8,073 bases of DNA. Origin: Defluviitaleaceae bacterium (GTDB lineage: Bacteria; Bacillota_A; Clostridia; Lachnospirales; WQUN01). The position numbers and the translations under genes are program-made. Each line of letters begins with the position of its first letter. The stretch's first letter is position 1. Shown piece after piece: positions 1 through 4,710 of the stretch. The stretch is from assembly GCA_009779525.1 (NCBI GenBank), contig WREB01000038.1, forward strand, positions 1-8,073, in the 5' to 3' direction. The notes below the pieces were generated by a model. The model was not told the origin of the DNA and searched no databases. It saw nothing but the letters and a program-made list of their open reading frames with translations.

Positions 1-1275
1 CTGCACCCCAAGTATCCGCGAGCGCGCGGAAGGCAACGCGATGAAGCGGTTGGAAACCAGGTTGGATTGCCCGCAGCAGTAGTAGACCCACTTTTCCTTG
101 ACGCCCAATGCCTCGAAGCCCTCGTAATGGTCGGTCGCGACTACGGGTATCTCGACAAGGCCCTCGGAGTAAAACGCCGGGTCGGAGAGCGCGTCGAAAA
201 TCTTGCAACCCGCAAGCAGCGGCTTCATTATCGAATGGAGCTTTTTGTACTGGCCAAACTGCTCCGGGCCGGGCTCGTCGGAAATATGGAAATATGAATT
301 TTTAAGGACGCCTTTTTTATCTAAAAAATCGCGCAGCGCCGGAATAAATTGCCGCAGAAAACCGACATATTCGTCCCCGTCGGCCGCGGTTTCCCAGCCG
401 AATTTTTGCTCCGGCGCGCCGCCGTCGGTCGAGACGAGTATTTTCGGCGCGTGCAGGGCGCCCCACTGCGTGAAGAGATGGCATATCTCGAAATACTCGA
501 TCCCGGCGTCTTTGGCGATATCGATCCAGCGCGAGAGCATATCGAAGCCGAATCGATATTTTCCGTTTTCAAAAAAAATGTCGGCGAGCTGCACGGTGGT
601 CCGCTCGCCGCCCTGTATAGTGTCAAGCGGCGGAGTCACGACCGGCGTCAGTATCATGTTGACGCCAAGACCTGCGGCCGATTTCATGAAATTGCCCGTG
701 ATTTCCCAGTAGCGCTTTGAAAAAACCGAAACGCCGTAGTAATTCGCGAGGCAGTCCGTGTGGAACCATTCCGTGTGCTTAAACGGCGCCCTCGGAACGG
801 CCGCGTCGACGACAGCAAGCTTAGTTTCGGCGCGCGCGGCTTCGCTTCCGTCGGCGTCTTTTATAACAATTTCGATTTTATACTCTCCCGCCTCGAAAAC
901 TTTATTTGCGGGCGTTACGTCGATCCAAAGCGAGTTCCATCTTCCGCCGACAAGCCGAAAGACATCCTTGTCCTCGAGCGCGTCCGGGTAAAAGCCGATT
1001 TCGTTTCTCAGGCAAAAATCGTCCGCCCATCCGTATACCGGCAAGCGGCTCGGAACGTTTAGCACCTGGCGGACCCGTATCTTCGCGTTTAATTCCGTCC
1101 GCACCTCCGCGGCGTAGTCGCCGAACGGCGGAAAGTTTTCGCCGCCCGGGCGAAGCGCGGCCTGGAACGAAAACATCCCGTTCTTCGCGATTACGTTTAG
1201 CTCGGGCGCATCCAAAAGATTTGGCTTGGCGTCGTAAAAAATTTTGTCGAGCGAACTTGCGAGCAGAATCTCCAC
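1..1275 (-). CDS. DUF4091 / GH123-like glycoside hydrolase, C-terminus cut by window edge
   Basis: The reverse strand is open from a stop at 1315-1317 to the left edge, giving 425 residues of a protein that is usually about 530-570 long. The N-terminal ~160 residues look like a beta-sandwich. From ~170 the segment TEWFHTDCLANYYG begins the barrel typical of DUF4091 (PF13320) proteins, followed by the family-like LTPVVTPPLDT. SDEP carries an Asp333-Glu334 pair matching the catalytic acid pair of GH123 N-acetyl-galactosaminidases, and WVYYCCG (396-402) matches the conserved late motif. There is no signal peptide, so it is probably cytoplasmic and acts on imported oligosaccharides. No ATG lies between the upstream stop and this homology. 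I chose GTG at 1275 because AAAGAAGG sits 7 bases upstream. The fold and family call are firm. The substrate is inferred only; many DUF4091 proteins are uncharacterised. Confidence 0.85.
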   Translation of the reverse strand, partial: MEILLASSLDKIFYDAKPNLLDAPELNVIAKNGMFSFQAALRPGGENFPPFGDYAAEVRTELNAKIRVRQVLNVPSRLPVYGWADDFCLRNEIGFYPDALEDKDVFRLVGGRWNSLWIDVTPANKVFEAGEYKIEIVIKDADGSEAARAETKLAVVDAAVPRAPFKHTEWFHTDCLANYYGVSVFSKRYWEITGNFMKSAAGLGVNMILTPVVTPPLDTIQGGERTTVQLADIFFENGKYRFGFDMLSRWIDIAKDAGIEYFEICHLFTQWGALHAPKILVSTDGGAPEQKFGWETAADGDEYVGFLRQFIPALRDFLDKKGVLKNSYFHISDEPGPEQFGQYKKLHSIMKPLLAGCKIFDALSDPAFYSEGLVEIPVVATDHYEGFEALGVKEKWVYYCCGQSNLVSNRFIALPSARSRILGVQ

Positions 1276-1282
1276 CTTACCG

Positions 1283-1290
1283 CCTTCTTT
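1283..1290 (-). promoter_or_regulatory. Ribosome binding site that fixes a GTG start
   Basis: Reading the minus strand, AAAGAAGG is followed by 7 bases and then GTG (1275-1273). No ATG is available in the frame. A TTG at 1293-1291 lies upstream of and against this site and has no comparable ribosome binding site, so GTG is the better start for the DUF4091 gene. Confidence 0.65.
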
Positions 1291-1308
1291 CAAAACTAAG
1301 GTGCTTCG

Positions 1309-1314
1309 ATTATA
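1309..1314 (-). promoter_or_regulatory. -10 box (TATAAT) of the DUF4091 gene
   Basis: The minus strand reads a perfect TATAAT at 1314-1309. Transcription would begin near 1302, giving a leader of about 27 bases that contains the AAAGAAGG site. No good -35 hexamer is visible 16-18 bases upstream, because that stretch lies inside the start of the radical SAM gene. The box overlaps the -10 of the opposite gene. Confidence 0.4.
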
Positions 1315-1316
1315 CT
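1311..1316 (+). promoter_or_regulatory. -10 box (TATACT) of the radical SAM gene, implying a near-leaderless mRNA
   Basis: TATACT ends 6 bases before the ATG at 1323, so transcription would start at or next to that ATG. The candidate -35 (TTTCAA, 1288-1293, 17-base spacer) is poor. No Shine-Dalgarno sequence lies in front of either ATG (1323 or 1332), which fits a leaderless or very short leader. Confidence 0.35.
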
Positions 1317-1322
1317 ACGCGG

Positions 1323-2312
1323 ATGACCTCAATGGGACAGGGAAAACTGCAAAGCGGCGGATTGATCGTCAACTACCGGTGCCCCGCGGCGTGCGGGCAC
1401 TGCATGTACGGAAGCGGAAATGGCGCGGCGCCCGGGTACATGACCTATCAGGACGCGACGCGCATTTGCGCGAGCTTAAAGGCGCTCGGTTGCGGCGGGC
1501 TTCATATCGGGGGAGGCGAGCCGTTTTTAAACGTTACGGGGTTAGCCGCGGCGGTCGACGCGATAATCGAAAGCGGGATCTCGCTCGACTACGTCGAGAC
1601 CAACGCCGCTTGGATAACCCTCGACAATAAACGCGATTTAAAAACGCTAAACGAGGCTTTCGGCGGAAAAAAACCGGCGGTGATGGTTTCGGTGGATCCG
1701 TTCCATATCGAATTTATCCCGCTTAACAAGCCGCTCGCTTTAATCGGGCTGCTTCGCGAAAACGGCTTCCCCTATTTTATTTGGCAGGAGAGGTACGTAA
1801 ATGTTTTGTCGAAGCTTGATTGGACGAGGACGTACGGCAGGGGCGAACTGATGAAAATTTTCGGCTGCGACATAGTCGGAAGCTGCGCGAAAGAATACGG
1901 GCTCGGATACAACGGGCGCGCGCTCAACCTGCTGCGCCTTGACCCGAATAATTCGCGCGGCCGCGCCGGCAAATATATAAGGAAGGAACCCTGCCCAAAC
2001 TTGAAGCGGCCCGGCCATTTCCACGCGGATTATTTCGGCAGGTATATACCGCCCGGCTGCACCGGAATCGGCGTTTTGCTCGAGGATTTTAACGGACCGC
2101 TTGACGCCAAGCGCTATCCTACGCTGACAAGGCTTCTTGCCGGAGGCACCGCGCTTCTTTACGAATACGCGCTTGGGCTTGGGTTTGCCGATGGCGGCGA
2201 TTTCGTTTCGGAGTGCGACGTTTGTTTTAAGGTAAAGCAATTTTTAAATAAAACGGACGGGGCGGGCCATCCCGATTTGCATCCCGCCGAATTTTATTCG
2301 CAGGATTATTAA
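1323..2312 (+). CDS. Radical SAM protein with C-terminal cysteines, substrate unknown
   Basis: This 329-residue protein carries the radical SAM cluster motif CPAACGHC (Cys20, Cys24, Cys27; CxxxCxxC) and the SAM-contacting IGGGEP (62-67). These predict reductive cleavage of S-adenosylmethionine at a [4Fe-4S] cluster. The C-terminal half holds Cys182, Cys188, Cys224 and Cys246, then Cys298-x2-Cys301 in ECDVCFKVKQFL. In between is a HFHADYFGRYIPPGC segment that resembles the D-x2-G-x-x-x-P-x-C part of SPASM-type proteins, so a second cluster is plausible but unproven. ATG 1323 is chosen; ATG 1332 (three codons later) is equally possible, since neither has a clear ribosome binding site. The open frame continues upstream to 906 only as a shadow of the opposite gene. 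No peptide precursor gene is visible beside it, so a peptide-modifying role has no support here. Confidence 0.85.
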   Translation: MTSMGQGKLQSGGLIVNYRCPAACGHCMYGSGNGAAPGYMTYQDATRICASLKALGCGGLHIGGGEPFLNVTGLAAAVDAIIESGISLDYVETNAAWITLDNKRDLKTLNEAFGGKKPAVMVSVDPFHIEFIPLNKPLALIGLLRENGFPYFIWQERYVNVLSKLDWTRTYGRGELMKIFGCDIVGSCAKEYGLGYNGRALNLLRLDPNNSRGRAGKYIRKEPCPNLKRPGHFHADYFGRYIPPGCTGIGVLLEDFNGPLDAKRYPTLTRLLAGGTALLYEYALGLGFADGGDFVSECDVCFKVKQFLNKTDGAGHPDLHPAEFYSQDY

Positions 2313-2352
2313 ACGTTCGTCATTTAACCGAATATTTATTGTGCGCTTGATG

Positions 2353-2368
2353 AAAACGTCAGCGTTTT
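2353..2368. terminator. Weak A/T-rich stem-loop between convergent genes
   Basis: AAAACG (2353-2358), a TCAG loop and CGTTTT (2363-2368) form a 6-bp inverted repeat flanked by A and T runs. It overlaps the stop codon of the MerR gene and lies about 40 bases past the radical SAM stop. The shape is that of a two-way terminator, but only two pairs are G-C, so termination would be weak. Nothing else in the 46-base gap (2313-2358) looks functional. Confidence 0.22.
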
Positions 2369-3174
2369 TCCGTGACGGCGATCATAACGCGGATCAGATA
2401 GCTCTTGCTGTCCGCGATGCAGACCTCGTTTTGCGGGTACTCCTCGAACGCGTCGCCGCTTACGCAAAAGCCGCTGTTGTTCACGTACGCGAGCAGCCGC
2501 TCGTACAGTCCGTCGCTCTGTCCGTAACCCCCCCTCGCGTAGCCAATCGCGTATAGCGAGGCCGGCTTCCTTTCCGTTCCCTCGGGATTATAAAAATAAT
2601 AACGGTCCGGCCATTTCCAGTCGCCCCTTAAGATACGCTCGCGCTTAAAAATCGCCCATACCGGATAGTTCATGTCCATGTGCGGGTGCTTTTTTTGCAT
2701 GTGGTGGTAGAAGCTTATCAACGCGTCGTAATCGTCCCTTCCCCTACCGTAGTCGTTCGGTTCGCCGAGCGCAATTGCCTGCTCCGGCATAAATTTGATG
2801 GTCAGTTCGTTCTCGTCCGCGCCCGACGCCTCGTGGATCGTCTCCTGCAGCGTAAGCAGCAGCTTTTTCGCGCAGACCCACTCGTCTATCTTCTCGTCGA
2901 TATTTTTAACCTGCTTCGCGAAAAATTGCTCGGTGAAGGCGGGGTTGCGGTTGTCCTTGAGCGTCTTTACCTCGGAAAGCTGCATTCCGAGCCGCTGCAT
3001 CGTCCTTATAACGTTTACGACCGCAAGTTGGTCGCTCGAATACATCCGGTAGTTGTTTTCGCCGCGCTTGTTCGGCGAAAGCAGCCCGATCCTGTCGTAA
3101 TGCAAGAGCGTGTCCCGCGTCGTCCTCGTAAACCGCGCGAATTCGCTTATCGTAAACAGCCCGTCGTCGATCAT
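2359..3174 (-). CDS. MerR-family regulator with GyrI/BmrR-like effector domain
   Basis: The 271-residue protein starts with a MerR winged helix-turn-helix: FTISEFARFT, then RDTLLHYDRIGLLSP and YRMYSSDQL, within about residues 7-75. A charged helix (~80-115) would form the antiparallel dimer coil. Residues ~120-271 resemble the GyrI-like small-molecule domain of BmrR-type activators, including GDAFEEYPQNEV (240-251), the region that supplies ligand-binding acids in that family. There is no Cys metal-binding loop of the MerR/CueR type, so an organic ligand is more likely than a metal. The start is well fixed: GGAGG lies 5 bases before ATG. It is divergent from the dehydrogenase-like gene at 3384, the usual arrangement of a MerR protein and its target. 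The ligand is unknown. Confidence 0.92.
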   Translation of the reverse strand: MIDDGLFTISEFARFTRTTRDTLLHYDRIGLLSPNKRGENNYRMYSSDQLAVVNVIRTMQRLGMQLSEVKTLKDNRNPAFTEQFFAKQVKNIDEKIDEWVCAKKLLLTLQETIHEASGADENELTIKFMPEQAIALGEPNDYGRGRDDYDALISFYHHMQKKHPHMDMNYPVWAIFKRERILRGDWKWPDRYYFYNPEGTERKPASLYAIGYARGGYGQSDGLYERLLAYVNNSGFCVSGDAFEEYPQNEVCIADSKSYLIRVMIAVTEKR

Positions 3175-3231
3175 AAAATCCTCCGAAAACTATTGTGCTA
3201 CGCAACAGCGAAAAATTAATAATCTGGCGTA

Positions 3232-3237
3232 ATTATA
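3232..3237 (-). promoter_or_regulatory. -10 box (TATAAT) of the MerR gene
   Basis: A perfect TATAAT on the minus strand would start transcription near 3225, leaving a leader of about 50 bases before ATG 3174. No strong -35 is seen at 17 bases (TGGCTA). A short inverted repeat, GGCT-TAT-AGCC (3249-3259), lies across the expected -35 region and could be a regulator site. Confidence 0.4.
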
Positions 3238-3280
3238 GCGTTTTGCGCGGCTTATAGCCATTTGATTATTTATTGCCGCA

Positions 3281-3300
3281 ATATTTTTATATAAAAATAT
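3281..3300. repeat. Perfect 20-bp A/T palindrome
   Basis: ATATTTTTAT is followed directly by its exact reverse complement, ATAAAAATAT, with no spacer. It sits between the candidate MerR-gene promoter and the 3323-3353 promoter. It could be a protein-binding site, an upstream A/T element or simply intrinsically bent or easily melted DNA; it contains no G or C. Confidence 0.6.
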
Positions 3301-3322
3301 ATAAATTCCATGAAATTCGTGG

Positions 3323-3353
3323 TTGACCCGTGTGTTGCGCGACGCTTTATCAT
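3323..3353 (+). promoter_or_regulatory. MerR-type promoter (19-bp spacer) of the dehydrogenase-like gene
   Basis: TTGACC (3323-3328) and TATCAT (3348-3353) are each close to consensus but are 19 bases apart instead of 17. This is the hallmark of promoters activated by DNA distortion through MerR proteins. An imperfect dyad, GTTGCGCGAC (3334-3343, one mismatched pair), is centred within half a base of the spacer's middle, where a MerR dimer binds. Transcription would begin near 3360, leaving about 24 bases before ATG 3384. The neighbouring divergent MerR gene is the obvious regulator. Confidence 0.6.
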
Positions 3354-3362
3354 CGGTATGCA

Positions 3363-3383
3363 AACGGAAAGGGGGAAGCCGTT
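3363..3383 (+). promoter_or_regulatory. Ribosome binding site in a small hairpin loop
   Basis: AACGG (3363-3367) and CCGTT (3379-3383) can pair across an 11-base loop holding AAAGGGGG, with the ATG directly after the stem. The purine run fixes the start at 3384, not at an earlier in-frame ATG at 3330 that lies upstream of the -10 box. The 5-bp stem may be chance. Confidence 0.35.
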
Positions 3384-4556
3384 ATGTACCGCATTTATTG
3401 CCGCGTTTACCAATTCTTTTCTAGGTTCGCATTTGCATTTGCCAAGCGGAAGCAGCCGAAGCGCATCGAAAATATCAAGGCGCTCGTGGAGCTTTTTACC
3501 GAAAGCGGCGTCCGGTCCGCGCTGCTTGCGACCGAAGCCGAGATCACGGGCGAAGGGCTGCACATGGGATTGGTCAGGTCGGTTAAGCGCGCGGGGATCA
3601 GGTGCGCGATATACGGAAGGACGGGCCCCGGGCCAAACGGCGAAGGCGCGAACGACGCGTTCGAGGTTTACAAAAAGAACGATTGCAAGGCGATACTAGC
3701 GATCGGAAGCGGCAATACGCTTGCCCTGGCCAATGAAGTCGCGAAACGCGCGGCGGAATGGGGAAGAAACACAGGCGCGGGCGATAAAAAAAGCGGCGCC
3801 GAAAGCGGATCGCCGTTTATCGTTTACGTGCCGAGGCTTAAAAGCGGCTCCTGGACATTGGCTAACGCCGGACCGGCTTCGCGCGACGCGGATTATTTTA
3901 TGCTTTACCCGCGCTTCGCGGAATCGCTCCAGCCGATTGACGCCGCCTGCGCGGGAATGGAGGCGCTGTGCCTCGCGATCGAGGCGTACCTTTCCGGGGG
4001 CGTCGACGGCAAAACAAGGCGCGAGATGGTCCGGGCAATAGACATGATCCATTGGAACCTGTGCGCGGCGTGCTTCGACCCGAACGATTTGGTTTCGCGC
4101 GGCAAGCTGCAGGAAGCGGCGTATCTCGCCTGCGCCGCGTTTTGGCGCGGCAGGCTCGGGTACGCGTTCGCCGCGGCCGACGCCGTTTCTAGTAAATACG
4201 GCGTCAACCGCGGAATGGCTTGTTCCGTCTTGATAGCGCGCACGCTTTCGCATTACGGCGCCCGCGCCGAGCAAATGATAGCGGAGCTTTCCGTCAAAAC
4301 CGGGATCACCGACAAAAACGAGCTCGACTGCGTGAAAGCCGAAAAATATTTGATCGCGATACGCAGGCTCGCGAAAAAAACCGGGCTTCCCAACCACATA
4401 GCCGAAATCGCGGGCGAAGACGCGAATGCGTTGGCAAGAACAGCCGCGGATTCGATCAACCCGCGCTGCTTCGTGCCCGCCGTGCTTACCGCGGAAGACA
4501 TCGCGGCGATCCTCCGCGAGGCCTCGGTAAAGTACGAGCCGGCATTCCTCATATGA
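3384..4556 (+). CDS. Iron-containing alcohol dehydrogenase homologue lacking metal ligands (likely pseudoenzyme)
   Basis: The 390-residue protein aligns along its length with group III (Fe-containing) alcohol dehydrogenases: an N-terminal nucleotide-fold half with a YKKNDCKAILAIGSG segment, and a helical C-terminal half with GMEALCLAIEAY and YGVNRGMA. The functional motifs are altered. The GGGS-type dinucleotide loop is GSGNT (108-112). The TTAGTGSE segment is RLKSGSW (151-157). The four metal ligands of the FucO type (Asp, His, His, His) are Glu193, Leu197, Phe262 and Arg276, and the catalytic-region His is Asp266. Metal-dependent dehydrogenase chemistry is therefore unlikely. The frame is intact and codon use resembles the neighbours, so the gene seems maintained and not decaying. 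A short inserted loop (~122-143, rich in Gly, Ser and Lys) precedes the second strand set. The divergent MerR gene and the 19-bp-spacer promoter imply inducible expression. Its actual role is unknown; ligand sensing, scaffolding or a metal-free reaction are all open. Confidence 0.8.
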   Translation: MYRIYCRVYQFFSRFAFAFAKRKQPKRIENIKALVELFTESGVRSALLATEAEITGEGLHMGLVRSVKRAGIRCAIYGRTGPGPNGEGANDAFEVYKKNDCKAILAIGSGNTLALANEVAKRAAEWGRNTGAGDKKSGAESGSPFIVYVPRLKSGSWTLANAGPASRDADYFMLYPRFAESLQPIDAACAGMEALCLAIEAYLSGGVDGKTRREMVRAIDMIHWNLCAACFDPNDLVSRGKLQEAAYLACAAFWRGRLGYAFAAADAVSSKYGVNRGMACSVLIARTLSHYGARAEQMIAELSVKTGITDKNELDCVKAEKYLIAIRRLAKKTGLPNHIAEIAGEDANALARTAADSINPRCFVPAVLTAEDIAAILREASVKYEPAFLI

Positions 4557-4558
4557 AA

Positions 4559-4581
4559 CGACGGCCTTCGGCCAGCGGTCG
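4559..4581 (+). other. Stem-loop just after the dehydrogenase-like gene
   Basis: CGAC (4559-4562) can pair with GTCG (4578-4581), and inside it GGCC (4563-4566) pairs with GGCC (4570-4573) around a TTC loop, with AGCG bulged out. It begins 2 bases past the stop codon. No T run follows, so it is not a standard intrinsic terminator; it may protect the 3' end or be incidental. Confidence 0.25.
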
Positions 4582-4631
4582 CGGCATAGCCGGCAGATAG
4601 GCAAGCAAAACGCGATATAGCAAAGGCCCGC

Positions 4632-4660
4632 TCTATCATGCGCCGCCCCTTGGTGATAGA
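4632..4660. repeat. Inverted repeat TCTATCA-N15-TGATAGA, operator-like
   Basis: The two 7-base arms (4632-4638 and 4654-4660) are exact reverse complements. The right arm overlaps a candidate -10 box, TAGAAT (4657-4662). No -35-like hexamer lies 16-18 bases upstream; the left arm occupies that place. This is the layout expected if a dimeric regulator binds over the promoter of the sensor-kinase gene. The regulator is unknown. Confidence 0.35.
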
Positions 4661-4662
4661 AT
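4657..4662 (+). promoter_or_regulatory. Candidate -10 box (TAGAAT) of the hydrogenase-kinase gene
   Basis: TAGAAT differs from TATAAT at one base. It would start transcription near 4669, leaving a leader of about 42 bases made almost wholly of the 4677-4698 hairpin and the ribosome binding site. There is no supporting -35, so the call is tentative. Confidence 0.3.
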
Positions 4663-4676
4663 ACCTCCATTAAGGT

Positions 4677-4698
4677 CATGCCGCGTTTCCGCGGTATG
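4677..4698 (+). promoter_or_regulatory. 5'-leader hairpin directly before the ribosome binding site
   Basis: CATGCCGCG (4677-4685), a TTTC loop and CGCGGTATG (4690-4698) form a 9-bp stem with one G-T pair and six G-C pairs. GGAGG begins 2 bases after it (4701-4705), with ATG 5 bases further on. The hairpin may stabilise the message or tune ribosome access. It is not a terminator, since no T run suited to release follows before the start codon. Confidence 0.5.
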
Positions 4699-4710
4699 CC
4701 GGAGGATTTT

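Noticed and set aside
203..712. Plus-strand open frames within the first 1.2 kb
   Set aside because: All are opposite the DUF4091 coding frame, which carries consistent family motifs along its whole length.
906..1322. In-frame upstream extension of the radical SAM gene
   Set aside because: The extension is antisense to the DUF4091 gene, is Arg/Ser/Pro-rich and lies before the -10 box. Homology begins only after ATG 1323.
3330..3383. Earlier ATG start for the dehydrogenase-like gene
   Set aside because: It lies inside the candidate promoter spacer and has no ribosome binding site. AAAGGGGG sits 8 bases before ATG 3384, where family similarity begins.
4557..4632. Intrinsic terminator after the dehydrogenase-like gene
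   Set aside because: There is a G/C stem at 4559-4581 but no T run follows, so it does not meet the pattern. It is listed only as a stem-loop.
4590..4670. Sigma-54 (-24/-12) promoter before the sensor kinase
   Set aside because: I looked for TGGCAC-N5-TTGC and found no pair with the needed GG and GC elements at the right distance.
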